DNA of 64,000 nt from Hyparrhenia diplandra (lineage: Eukaryota; Streptophyta; Magnoliopsida; Poales; Poaceae). Both the position numbers and the translations under genes were made by a program. The stretch covers positions 434,001-498,000 of the forward strand of contig JADLZK010007821.1 of the NCBI GenBank assembly GCA_015847255.1, in the 5' to 3' direction. The notes under the pieces were generated by a model. The model was not told the origin of the DNA, did not search any database, and saw only the letters and a list, made by a program, of their open reading frames with translations. Positions 22,325 to 31,712 of the stretch are shown piece by piece (positions within the stretch are counted from its first letter, which is position 1; each line of letters starts with the position of its first letter).

Positions 22325-23038
22325 TATATATGTGCATCGGGCCGTCCGGGCCGATACGGTGTCGGGCCGCCTCGGGCCGTCGTGCTGTCGGGCCGTGATG
22401 CGGGCTACCGTGCTGAGCCAGCGGCCCACGGCACGGCCCGTGGGCCGTCGGGCCGTGCGAGCACGGCGTGCCGCGTGTGCCGCAGGTGGCCCGTGAGCCA
22501 CGAGGGAGGCGGCCAGCTCCACGGCGACCGCGGCGCCCGCCCGCCAGGTGGTGGTGGCGCCCGCTGCTCGCAGCGAAGAGCACCGCAAGGGAGAAGTGGG
22601 GTCTGGAGGCGCCGCCGCGCGCCCGCCCGCTGCGAACCAAGGAGTAGCCGAGTGGGGAGAGCGTCCGCCCGCCCGGCGTGAAGGTGCCATGGAGAAGAGC
22701 CGTCGTGTGGATCCGCCCGTCGCCGCCCGGTGAGTAGTGGGGGACGGGGATCCGCGTAGGGGCGGTTGCGGGAGGGAGGCATGGAGACGCGGCCGCGGCG
22801 TGAGGGGAGACGACGCCGCGAAAATGTGCATGACTACGACGGGAGATGCGGCGACCGCGACGGGAGAATTGGGGAAAGAAGATAGGGTCAGATGTGGGCT
22901 GGGCTAATTTCTAACTCAAAAGGCTAACAGGCTTATGTTTTCACCAGGCCACTTATTCAAACGGGCGGGCTCGGGCCGGGCCAAAACTGCCGGGCCACGG
23001 GCCGTGCTGCCGGCTCTCGGGCTGCATGCCCATATATA
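22325..23038. mobile_element. Non-autonomous hAT element, 714 bp, with 8-bp target duplication
   Basis: CACTTGAT occurs at 22,317-22,324 and again at 23,039-23,046 as the target duplication. The element starts TATATATGTGCAT, and the reverse complement of its end is TATATATGGGCATGC, a 12-of-13 terminal inverted repeat. Subterminal GGGCCG/CGGGCC words are dense at both ends, as in grass hAT elements. The interior (about 22,480-22,880) is very GC-rich with open frames on both strands but no transposase signature, so it is non-autonomous and may carry captured exon sequence. Confidence 0.8.
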
Positions 23039-23046
23039 CACTTGAT

Positions 23047-23580
23047 CAACGATTTTTAAACCCCCACTTGGTTAAATAAAAACTCTTTTATCCTACAAAA
23101 TAAAAAAACATGCGGAAAAGTTATCGTCAATATAAATTAATATATACCCCCTCCCCTCTCAATTGATTAAAAAAGAAAGAAAATTCCATGCTAAACAAAT
23201 TTGTCATAATAGTGTTAGAAGGTAATGAAAATGTTACAATAATATTTTTAGTGATAAGTTTCTCTATATAATTATATCAGAAACTTGTATTGAAAAATTA
23301 AGACAAAATGTTGTAGTAATCAATTTAGTCTAGCAAATATTATATAAAAAATTTGTAAGTATAACTTTACAACTTTCTAAAAAAAAAAAAAAATCGATTT
23401 TTTTATAATTATATATAGAGGAAAAAAAGGAAGTCGCGAGACTGTAACTGGCGCGGTCTTGTTGCGTGTCAACCATCACCGATGGGATTGGGCCGGGATG
23501 CCTTCCCATCGACGGCAGGTAACGTAGAATCGTGATCGTGATCAAGCAGGACTCCTACTCTGACACGATCGAGATAGGAG
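23047..23580. other. AT-rich intergenic region upstream of the F-box gene
   Basis: Includes A-run-rich, MITE-like sequence (23,330-23,400). No gene is seen. Confidence 0.4.
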
Positions 23581-23587
23581 TCTCTCT

Positions 23588-23612
23588 TCTCTATATATAT
23601 CTATATATACAT
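23588..23612 (+). promoter_or_regulatory. TATA-rich core promoter of the F-box gene
   Basis: A run of TATATATATCTATATATAC-type sequence about 75-95 bases upstream of the ATG at 23,685, the only strong TATA candidate before the gene. Confidence 0.5.
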
Positions 23613-23684
23613 ATACACGGCCTGCAGCAGTAGGACTCCAAGAAATCGCAATACAAAGCCAGGGACGCACGAGAGCACATAGCC

Positions 23685-24863
23685 ATGGCGGCGCAAGACG
23701 ACGTGGAGCTGTCGCCGCCGACGTGGTCGTTTGACCTTCTCCCACCTAAGTTCTTGTCCTCGGTCCTACGCCGCCTCCCGTCCCACGTCGACCGCGTCCG
23801 CTTCGCCGCCGTCTGCCGGTCATGGCGCGCCGCCGCGACACACCAGCCCCGACAGCCGCTGCCATGGCTCGCGCTCCATGACGGCACCTTATTCAGCTAC
23901 CCGGCCGGCTCATCGGCGGCACTCCGCTTCGTCTCCTACGACGCTAATACGCAGTTCCATGGCTCCTCCGGCGACTGCCTCCTCTTACGCGGCGGCGGCG
24001 ACGGGTACATGCTCGTGCACCCCTTCTCCGGTGACACCATCATGTGGCTCCCGGACCTGTCCAGCGTCCGCTTCGTCATCCGTGGCGGCGAGTGGCTGGC
24101 GTGGCGCAGCATCACGGACGACCGGCGAGCTCCCAAGGACACGGTCGTGCGCAAGGTGGTCATGTGTCCGGGCCAGGTCGACTTCGTGGCTGCCATGGTC
24201 GGCGACGGCCGTCGTCTCAACAAGATCGCCATGTGCCGTCCCGACTGGGATTCCTGGGTCATGAGCACCCACGACGCGTGGAGAGGGTTCACGGACATCG
24301 CGTTCTACGACGGCAAGGTGTACGCCGTCACGGACACCGGTGATCTCTTCGCCATGCCTGTCGACGTGGACGGCAACACCAGAGAGCTGAAGGTGTCGTG
24401 GGCCAAGATCGTCATCAAGGTCACTGGCGACGCTCCGGCGAGACGCCGCAAGACTCCGCCGACAATGCGGTACCTGCTCGTGTCCGGCGGCAGGCTGATG
24501 ATGGTCCACAGAGAGGTCGTCGTCACGGGCGACGACAGCGCCACGATGATCAGGTTCTCCGTGTTCAGGGCCGATCTCGTCTCGTCGCGGTGGTTGGAGG
24601 TGAAGAGCGTCGGCGACGACACCGCGCTCTTCGTCGGCCGGTGGACCTCCTTCTCGCGGCGCGTGTCCCCGTACGGGCTGCCGGGGAACCGGATCCACTT
24701 CGTAGACGACGACGTGTTCTGCAATGGCTGCCAAGCTGGCCAGTTTGGCTCCTACGACATGACGAACGGGACGACCTACCCGCTCCTGCCTCCGTTGAAG
24801 GAGCTTGTTGTTGGCAATGGCGGCTCCGGGGACACGCCGGCGACATGGCTCTTCCCATGGTAA
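23685..24863 (+). CDS. F-box protein with DUF295 domain, intact
   Basis: A single-exon 392-codon gene from ATG 23,685 to TAA 24,861. Proteins of this grass-expanded family are predicted substrate receptors of SCF ubiquitin ligases; their substrates are largely unknown. The F-box lies at residues about 15-55 (FDLLPPKFLSSVLRRLPSHV, then VRFAAVCRSWRAAA). The DUF295 part includes VVMCPGQVDFVAAMVGDG, IAFYDGKVYAVTDTGDLFA and, near the C-terminus, NRIHFVDDDVFCNGC and GSYDMTNGTTYPLLPP, followed by the WLFPW end typical of the family. The start is supported by the TATA-rich stretch upstream and by the first in-frame ATG before the F-box. It is the head of a local array: a broken copy starts 94 bp downstream and a scrambled one lies at 27.8 kb. 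The clean frame contrasts with all its neighbours. Confidence 0.9.
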   Translation: MAAQDDVELSPPTWSFDLLPPKFLSSVLRRLPSHVDRVRFAAVCRSWRAAATHQPRQPLPWLALHDGTLFSYPAGSSAALRFVSYDANTQFHGSSGDCLLLRGGGDGYMLVHPFSGDTIMWLPDLSSVRFVIRGGEWLAWRSITDDRRAPKDTVVRKVVMCPGQVDFVAAMVGDGRRLNKIAMCRPDWDSWVMSTHDAWRGFTDIAFYDGKVYAVTDTGDLFAMPVDVDGNTRELKVSWAKIVIKVTGDAPARRRKTPPTMRYLLVSGGRLMMVHREVVVTGDDSATMIRFSVFRADLVSSRWLEVKSVGDDTALFVGRWTSFSRRVSPYGLPGNRIHFVDDDVFCNGCQAGQFGSYDMTNGTTYPLLPPLKELVVGNGGSGDTPATWLFPW

Positions 24864-24955
24864 GGATCAACTGATCAAGCTGCGATGATCTGACTTGAAG
24901 TCAGCTTAGTTGTCGTGTATAACCAATTAACCATGTTGATTTGTTTTTTGGATTC

Positions 24956-26264
24956 AGGGAAAAAGGAGGAGCTCCGAACTGGTGCGATCTCCCAACGGAC
25001 GTGTACGGTCAGATCCTGCGTCGTCTCCCTCGCCGCGAAGACCGCGTCCATCTCAGCGAGGTCTGCCGCCATTGGCATGCCTGTGCACGGCGATTCTTCC
25101 GGCCCCCGGCCCCAACGCGGAGTTCCGCGCGGCCGCCCGTGGTGGTTAAGAAAGCACCTAAGCCCGCAGCAGCCACCGTGGTGGCGCCGCCTTCGGCCGT
25201 GGACTTGGTTACGACGCCGGCCGTGGCATACCTCGCGCTCCCGAACGGGAAAGACTGGACGTTGCCGGATCTGACGCTGGGCCTCGTCGCCGACGACAGC
25301 GCCGGATACATTTGCGCCGCGTGCGACGACTGGCTGCTCTTCGAGGACGACGACGGCATCTTCCGCTTGACGAGCCCGTTGACAGGGAAGACAAGGCTGA
25401 TCCCGAGCTTGGCCAACGTACGTGCCTACGGCGGGCCGGTGGAGATCGTCAACGAGCCTCCTCCGGCGACCGACCTCCGCGACTGGACGGACTACGAGGC
25501 GATGGATGTGCGGAAGCTGGTGATGTGCCCCGATGGCTTCATCGCGGCCATCATCGGACGTGAGCACTTCGGCAAGGTGGCGCTCTGCTCGCTGGAGACC
25601 TTCTCGTGGACTGTCAGTGTGGACGACCGGTGGCGGTGGTACGAGGACCTCGCCTGGTGCGGCGGCAGGCTCTACGCCGTCACCGCCCACGGGGACCTCC
25701 TGGCGTTCGATGTCGGCGTCGGCGGCAACACCGGCAACCCGTACGTCTCCCGCGTGGAGCGCGTCGTCGTCGGCTACTCCGCCTCATCCTCTGGGTGCGC
25801 CAAGCTCCGTTACCTCGTCCCGTCGCCGTCGAATCCGGCGGCGGCGAGCTGGCGCCGCTCATGGTGGAGCGGTGGGGGTTGCTGGGCTCGTCGTCGTCGC
25901 GCCGAGAAGTTCGCCGTGTGCGCGCGGACCTCGTGAGGTCAGAATGGGTGGTCATCGACAGGCTGGGCTACGGCGAGGCGCTGTTCGTCGGGCGGCTGTG
26001 CTCGCGTCCGCGGCGCGGGGCTCCGTGGCGACGCGGCGGGTTCTTGCGCCGGCGACCAGATTTTTCTTCATGCCCGACGACTGCGTGGGCATGACGTTCT
26101 GTGAGTATGAGCACTGGAGCCGAGAGAGAGGCTCCACCAGGGCATCGGCGTGTATGACATGCGGGACCGGAGCGTCAGCGAGCTTCTTCACCTACCGTGT
26201 CCTCAGCCGGGACAATGCCGGCGGCGTGGCTCTTCCCGAGTTCAGATTCGGACGACGGCGGTGA
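24956..26264 (+). pseudogene. Second F-box/DUF295 copy, frameshifted
   Basis: Begins without a visible ATG: the frame opens just after a possible acceptor (TTCAG, 24,953-24,957) with GAPNWCDLPTDVYGQILRRL, a clear F-box. It reads through LVMCPDGFIAAIIGREHFGK and LAWCGGRLYAVTAHGDLLAF to about 25,845. The match then moves to another frame (RADLVRSEWVVIDRLGYGEA), again near 26,000 (IFFMPDD-like FFFMPDDCVGMTFCEYEHW) and again near 26,130 (VYDMRDRSVSEL). The family's C-terminal LSRDNAGGVA is near 26,205-26,235. At least three shifts and no start codon make it a pseudogene unless the sequence is faulty. It is not a near-identical copy of the gene upstream, so the duplication is old. Confidence 0.8.
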
Positions 26265-26800
26265 GTGGGAGTGGGAGTGAGATACACAAAGGCAGCGGCG
26301 AGCTTTATAGAACAAAGTGCATTTGCATTACATTTGTCTTAATTTTAATCTTGTTTGGAATCAGTACTATTGGATTGGCATGTTATTTTGTCAAAGAAAA
26401 TAAGTATACATTGCGGAAGAACTTTACATTATTACATTATAATGATCACTTTTCCTATATGTGTCAGTGGCATGGAATTCTTGATCTGTTTAGGGTGGTT
26501 TGCAATATCCCTCTTGGAATGAAAATGAGTGGCACCCCTAGCTAGTCGTGCTGTGCCTAGCCATGTCCGTGTCCGTGCCATGTCGTTCGCCCCAATTGGC
26601 CATGTGCACCGGTGTCCAATTTTATTGCAGGCACGATAGCGCCCCGGACGTCCCGTGGCGGGCGCCCTAGCACCCCCCCCCCCGCACTCGCTAGCCAGCC
26701 ATGCCAACCATGAGGGAGATCGAGCTCGGGCTCAGTTCTACCATGGCAGCAACATGTAGCAGGAAAAGGTGGAAGAAGGAGCAACACCCGATCTAATTTT
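26265..26800. other. Intergenic, includes a C-run and GC-rich block
   Basis: Contains a C11 run near 26,673-26,684 inside a GC-rich stretch with GGGCGCCC words. No domain-bearing frame. Confidence 0.35.
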
Positions 26801-26802
26801 GA

Positions 26803-27115
26803 AACAGTCGAGGGGATCAACAGATGAAACATACACACGAAGGTAGTTGAAACACTGAAAACTTCGATCTGAAACACTAGAAAGCACACCTGATCTACTT
26901 TTGAAACAACCAGAAAAAACAACAACTGAAACATACGACTGAAACTAGTTGAAACACATGAAACATCGTTCTATGAAACATCGTTCTGAAACATCGATGA
27001 AGCATTCTACGAAACATGTGAAACACTCGATCTACTTTTGCAACATACAAATCGTTCGGTTGAAACATCTCTATGAAACATCTAAAACAAATTGAAACAA
27101 AAATTGAAACATTGG
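26803..27115. repeat. GAAACA-rich dispersed short repeats
   Basis: The word GAAACA (mostly as TGAAACA) occurs about 17 times in roughly 300 bp at irregular spacing. Clusters of a short word at irregular spacing are typical of subterminal regions of plant DNA transposons, where transposase binds. A matching opposite end was not identified. Confidence 0.5.
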
Positions 27116-27839
27116 GGAGAAAAAAGAAAGCATGGTTGGAGGCTGCCGCAGTGGATGAGCATCCTCGTCGTCGGTGGTGTCGCCGGGCGTGGAAGCAGTT
27201 GCATCACCGCGTGGCGGCCCCCCTGCTCGGCGGCACCGACGCCGTCCTCCAGGAAAGCTTTGCACCATGCCGTCCATGCATAACGAGCTGGGCTCCAACA
27301 GGCTATCCTTGTCCCCGCACCGGGAGGCGCCGACGGGAGGCGCTCGGCCAGCGTGAGCCGGGACTTGGGCGGCGCCACCCTCTGGGGATCGAGGCAGGCA
27401 GGCAGCGAGGGAAGGCAGGCAACAGGACAGAGATGAGCAATATTAAATCTATTCCAAATTGTATTTCGTTTGACTTTTTCAATCTAAAGTTTGACCACTC
27501 GTCTTATTCAAAAATTTGTGCAAAATATCAATACTTTTGTTGTGGCATGCTTTATTAACCAAAGGTCCTTAAGAATGACTTAAATTTGACTATGTTTGCA
27601 TAAATTTTTTTGAATAATGAGTGGTCAAACTTAATGTTGAAAAAGTTAAATTAATTATAATTTGAAACGGAGGAGTACTATACTCCAATATCTCTCCCGG
27701 TATTCGTTTCAGATTCTTCTTGTACGAGGACAGGAGTCCTGATCAGTTTCAAGCTCGGCCGGGCTCTCTCCCGATGGCACATAAAAACACAGCAGGCACA
27801 ACACCATCGCGTGGGCCGGGACAGAGCAACAGCATTACA
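27116..27839. other. Intergenic with Stowaway-like end
   Basis: Bases 27,440-27,680 are AT-rich, contain GTTTGACCACTC/GAGTGGTCAAAC words in opposite orientation (about 27,490-27,620) and end in AAACGGAGGAGTAC, as in grass MITEs of the 'CTCCGTTT' type. No gene is seen. Confidence 0.4.
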
Positions 27840-28288
27840 ATGGCATCGGCGGCGGCGACGACGTCGAACATTCTCCCAATGCGCGTGGCAAGAACGGCCC
27901 GTGGCATGAGGTTGCAGGAGGAGCAAGAGAAGGGGGAATTCTGAGCTGGTGCGATCTCCCATCGGACCTGTACGGCCAGATCCTGCGTCGTCTCCCATCC
28001 CGAGGAGACCGCGTCCGTCTCAGCGCAGTCTGCCGCCATTGGCATGTCTGCGCATGGCAAGAATTGCCCCGCATGTGCCAAATTTTCCCAATGCGCGTGA
28101 CTAAAACGGTCCGCGGCACGCACGTCGTGCACATCCGTGGCTTCAGGGCTCGCGCACCAGGGGCGGCACCCGCAAGGTCGCTACGTGGAGCGAGCGCAAG
28201 GGGTCGCGCTTCGTCCGCGGCGACTGCCTCAGGATCGAGTGCGTCCTCGACGACGTCCGCGTCTGCCGGGATGATCGCACGTTGAAAT
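27840..28288 (+). pseudogene. Scrambled F-box gene joined to MATH-domain sequence
   Basis: ATG 27,840 opens a short N-terminus (MASAAATTSNILPMRVARTA) that stops at 27,942. One base out of frame follows a clear F-box, SWCDLPSDLYGQILRRLPSR and VRLSAVCRHWHVCAW (about 27,945-28,055), closely like the copy at 24.96 kb. Instead of DUF295, the frame runs into IFPMRVTKTVRGTHVVHIRG and then, in the same region, RFVRGDCLRIECVLDDVRVC (about 28,195-28,262), the end of a MATH domain. The word CCCAATGCGCGTG occurs in both the N-terminus (27,876) and after the F-box (28,089), marking a local duplication. It reads as a chimera of two ubiquitin-ligase receptor families, broken and missing the middle of MATH. 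Confidence 0.65.
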
Positions 28289-28345
28289 AGACCTCCTCTT
28301 TTGCAGTGTTTGTTGTCGTTTGCATGGTTTCAGGCATTCATTCAG

Positions 28346-28546
28346 CTAGTTAGTTAGCTGCCTGTGTAAGTGTATGAGCAACAGGAAGCGCGTCTCTGCG
28401 GTGAAGGTTACCGAGTAGAGTTCGTCTCCGCGGCACTCCTCCCGGAGCTTGCTGAAGCCGCGCACCTCGACGACGTGCGTGGAAGGGCCCGTCGCCGTCA
28501 CGCGCAACAGTTTGGATGACGATATCATTGGCACAATTGAGGTCAT
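28346..28546 (-). pseudogene. MATH-domain N-terminal fragment
   Basis: A minus-strand open frame of 66 codons with ATGPSTHVVEVRGFSKLREE and RGDELYSVTFTAE, matching the first strand region of plant MATH domains. The THVVEVRGF word is nearly the same as THVVHIRGF in the plus-strand chimera at about 28,117-28,145, so the two fragments are head-to-head relatives. The rest of MATH and any BTB domain are absent. Confidence 0.45.
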
Positions 28547-29089
28547 TGTTGCAACAAAAAGGATTTATTTAGCTCTTTTTTGTGGACTTACTTACTATAT
28601 ATATATATATAGATAGGTTATATCTCGATCGATCACCCTTCGTTTCACCGTGTATGTCTATATATATAATTAGTTGTCTAGATCGAAGGAGATCCGATTA
28701 TGACTCCGATTCATGTCGGATTCTCAATCTACGACAACATGCCCCATCTATCTAGCCGGATTGGAGTATATCGATCCGATCCTCCTCCGAATCAGACGGT
28801 GCCATCAACTCAACCCAATGTATACAAGCATGCATGCACCGAGGGCATGGTATTGATCGATCAACCAACATAATTCCAACCAAATAAAGAGCCAATTCCA
28901 AGATCAAGGACACGATCGCATCTCGCAATGAGAGCCCTCTCCCTGCATCATTACTGGTCTTATGTTGCATTCATTTGCAGCATAGGAGAGGGGAGGCTTG
29001 AGCTGGTTGATTCGGCCGTTGGGGTGGAAGATGACGGCAGTGGCTCTGCACGAGCAACCACTAGCATCTGACCACGCTCGTGGCCTCGT
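28547..29089. other. Intergenic, includes a duplicated 29-bp word
   Basis: Bases 28,919-28,949 are the inverse of 34,009-34,037 with a single base difference. Otherwise AT-rich with no gene. Confidence 0.4.
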
Positions 29090-29270
29090 GCACTACATGA
29101 AAATCAGGCTTCACCAAGCACATTTGTCTTTGCCGAGGGCCGAATAATAACGGGCACTCGGCAAATTCTGTCTTTGCTGAGGGCAGCTCTTGGCAGCGCT
29201 TAACCCTCGAGAAACATTGTTTCGCCGAGAGTTCAACCCTCGGCAAAGGTGGACGCTCAGCATATCGATG
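29090..29270 (+). mobile_element. CACTA transposon end fragment
   Basis: Begins CACTACATGAAAATCAGGC, the CACTA-family terminal form (commonly CACTACAAGAAA). It is followed by CTTTGCCGAGGGCC, CACTCGGCAAA and CCCTCGGCAAAG subterminal repeats in both orientations. No matching right end with the same terminal word lies nearby, so it is a truncated end or a very short deletion derivative. Confidence 0.65.
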
Positions 29271-29282
29271 AATTGACACACA

Positions 29283-29345
29283 CACTTACTCCCTTGGTTC
29301 CAAATGAGTATTGAGTCTAATTTATTTTCAAATGTGAAAATAGAA
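29283..29345. repeat. MITE-like segment shared with 34,257-34,320
   Basis: ACACACTTACTCC, then AAATGAGTATTGA and TCTAATTTATTT, occur here and at about 34,257-34,320 in the same orientation. It sits directly beside the P450 fragment here and beside the P450 gene there, which fits one duplication event carrying both. Confidence 0.55.
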
Positions 29346-29360
29346 AACAATTGTGTAGCT

Positions 29361-29502
29361 AGAGTGGATCAGGCACTGCAGCATGTCCTTTGTCGTCGCC
29401 GTTGGTGGTGTTGCGGGACCGGGACTTGACGATCTCGGTGAACATCTCGCCAAGCCTAGCGCGGCGGTGTGTCGCGCCAGCAGTGGGGCAGGGATCCGCA
29501 GG
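29361..29502 (-). pseudogene. Partial duplicate of the CYP51H-like P450 gene
   Basis: About 140 bp closely match 35,163-35,300 of the P450 gene. The minus strand encodes ARLGEMFTEIVKSRSRNTTN, versus ARLGEMFTEIVRSRSRNTTN in the larger copy. It covers the region after the C/D-helix area only, with no haem-binding or I-helix part. Confidence 0.75.
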
Positions 29503-29731
29503 TGTTTTCGGTTCGGTTTTTAGTATTTTTCGGTTCGGTTTTGGTTCTCGGTATTTTGTGCTTAGCGATATCACGGGTACTGAACCAACATAAGCTACTG
29601 CTTCTCTATTCCCTGGCTTTGAGTGTGCCAGTACCAGCTCCGATTTCAATTTGAATGCAAACAACGCACAATGCCCAATTTTTTTAAACATGTCTCAATG
29701 TTCTTTTTTTGAGGGAAAACATGTCTCAATA
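29503..29731. other. Spacer
   Basis: Contains CGGTTCGGTTTT-rich sequence (29,508-29,545). No gene is seen. Confidence 0.3.
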
Positions 29732-29764
29732 TTATTGATATCTTGCTTTGGACTACCGAAACGA

Positions 29765-30012
29765 CCAATCTCAATATTGATAACCGGCATTTGGCCGAGC
29801 TCATGGCCTGGGCGCACGTATAGCCTTCCAATAGTAGCTCTCCTAGCTGTTTACTCACTAATGTGCAAACCTGTTACCATGTAGCTTCTTTTTCAAAATC
29901 CAGTAGTAGTAGGTAACTTCGGTAACCTCGGCTTACCGTTGGTATTTGTATTTGTTTGAACTTTCCTCTGCTTAATAAAAACACGCAAGCGGCGTGGTCT
30001 CAAAATAATAAT
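29765..30012 (+). mobile_element. 5'-truncated LINE 3' end
   Basis: Ends with CTCTGCTTAATAAAAACACG and an (AAT)n tail, a pattern seen at 3' ends of grass LINEs. Sequence on both sides repeats: CTTTGGACTACCGAAAC with about 15 further related bases occurs at about 29,732-29,764 and 30,020-30,050, a long, slightly diverged target duplication. No ORF remains. Confidence 0.45.
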
Positions 30013-30073
30013 AATAATATTGATAGCCTGCTTTGGACTACCGAAACAAATATCTTGAGTTTCTGAAACAAGA

Positions 30074-30373
30074 TTTTTTTAGATTACATAGTACAACGCA
30101 TAAGCGCTCAGACGCACGCACACTCACCCCTATGAACACACATACGCAAACCCCTACCCCTATGAGCACCTTCGAAGTACTGAGCTGACAAATCTGGAAG
30201 TTCACGAATTCACCATAGATGCCTCGCTGTTGACGGAACGTCGCCTACCACTTAATGCATAGCACCGGAAAATCCTAGAATAAATCTAGGATAAAGTGTC
30301 GCACCCGAGATTTAAACCCTAGGTGGGAGCCCCCAACCAATGGTCTTTGCCATTGCACCATGAGCCCCTTGAC
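30074..30373 (-). mobile_element. tRNA-derived SINE, 300 bp, with 11-bp target duplication
   Basis: CTGAAACAAGA flanks the segment at 30,063-30,073 and 30,374-30,384. On the minus strand the element starts with an A box-like ATGGTGCAATGGCAAAG and a B box-like GGTTTAAATCTC about 35 bases on, the internal RNA polymerase III promoter of tRNA-derived SINEs. It ends in an A-rich tail, seen as the T-run at 30,074-30,080 on the plus strand. The body (GAGCACC, GACGGAACGTCGCC and TGAACACACATACGC words) is of a type widespread in grasses. Confidence 0.7.
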
Positions 30374-30384
30374 CTGAAACAAGA

Positions 30385-30784
30385 ATTCTCGTAGATGGTA
30401 CAAAATTTCCCTTTTGAGCGACTAATACGATGCACCAGCTATAAAACTAAATTGTAATTTTCCTACGCCAGTTATAAACTAACTGCAAGTAGCAACTTAG
30501 CAACTTCATGATAGATAAAATTTCAGCCCAGTCATTCAACCAAACATTTATCATCTGGGTGAGCATTGGAAATGCCACATACGTACATAATTGCCTAAAT
30601 AATAATCTTTCAGTTCCTCCAAACAAAGATTAATGGTAGTTCTGGTTGATGCTCGGGTTGGTGTATGCGGGCAGGTTGTCTAGGTTGTAGACTACGGCCG
30701 GACGACGTCTTGGCCTTGTGGGCCATACAATATGCCTAGAAGTCGTTGCACTCCTAGCTTTGGATGAGCCGCCATCTGCGAGTA
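30385..30784. other. Intergenic, no recognised gene
   Basis: AT-rich DNA without domain-bearing frames between the SINE and the LTR-like fragment. Confidence 0.4.
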
Positions 30785-31410
30785 TTGACGGTAGTTAACA
30801 ACCATTTTAAACCATCAACTAAACATAGAAACGACATAAAATGAATATCAACAAAGACCTAGGGGTTTAACTAATGAGTTTAACAAGTTTCGGTGTTCTC
30901 ACTTATTTTGTAGGATAAATGATTTTCCACGGTATAAAAGTATCTCAAACTATGGATTATAGTGCAACATTACTAAAGGCTCGTCGAGGCAATCGAAAGA
31001 GACATATCATTTGCTATATTTAGAGTCTGAAATCAAAAGATATCAATTTCACATCAAAACCTCCACAAGAAGCCTCTAAAAGACACTAGAAGGCTACCCC
31101 ATGGAAGCTTGGGCCCACCTATCATAGTGGGATCACGCCCATGCTCCTCGAGCATGCCCATGCTCTTGATCCCCCAATCGGGGCCTGCTTCTAGAGTATT
31201 CCTCCAACTGCCTTAGGGTTTTCATCCCCACCGTTGATCAAAGTTGGTTTGATTCGAGGGTTCGTGCATCCTATGCCCATATATAAGCAAGACCCCTAAC
31301 CCTGGGTTGTTCATTCAATTCATTATTCAATAGGCATAGACCTTGAGTCTTCTCTAGTTCTAGAACTAGAAGCCTTAGAGTAGAGTTGAAGACCAATCAT
31401 ACATTATCAT
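30785..31410 (+). repeat. LTR fragment related to the 62.1-63.9 kb LTR
   Basis: Shares scattered blocks in the same order with the LTR at 62,086-63,863: CTAGGGGT(T/C)TAACTAA, a GAGTTT..GGTGTT-like stretch, GTTGGTTTGATTCGAGGG (compare GTCGGTTTGATCCAAGGG), a TATATAAG TATA box (31,280s) and CTAGTTCTAGAACTAG-like sequence. Neither LTR end nor a primer site can be placed, so it is a truncated or solo LTR of a related gypsy family. Confidence 0.5.
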
Positions 31411-31700
31411 GTTTACATCCACAATAAGGAAAACATGCATTAGCCTACATGAGCAAATGGCTACCATACATGCATGTTTCATAATCATGTCCTATTAAGT
31501 TCTCTTATAACCAATGTCTTCCCTGTTAATGGCGCTAGCAATACTTGTTCGAGAAGTAAAGTTGTACATAAGTGGTGGTGATGAACATTCTCGTAAAGAT
31601 GGAAAGGTCATATCAGATAATACACTCTAAATCAACAGGATTAAAAGAAAGGGAGAGATCAAGTTTATATTGATCGTGTAGAAGTATACAATGTATCACA
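31411..31700. other. Spacer before the SPO11-like fragment
   Basis: AT-rich; the last 60 bases could be the preceding exon or intron of the fragment that follows. Nothing else is recognised. Confidence 0.3.
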
Positions 31701-31712
31701 AATTAGAAAAAG

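Noticed and set aside
22272..22831. Overlapping ORFs of 122-183 codons
   Set aside because: They lie in the GC-rich interior of the 714-bp hAT element and one crosses its boundary; no transposase motifs.
23936..24734. Large minus-strand ORFs opposite the F-box gene
   Set aside because: Shadows of the GC-rich coding strand; the plus frame carries the F-box and DUF295 motifs.
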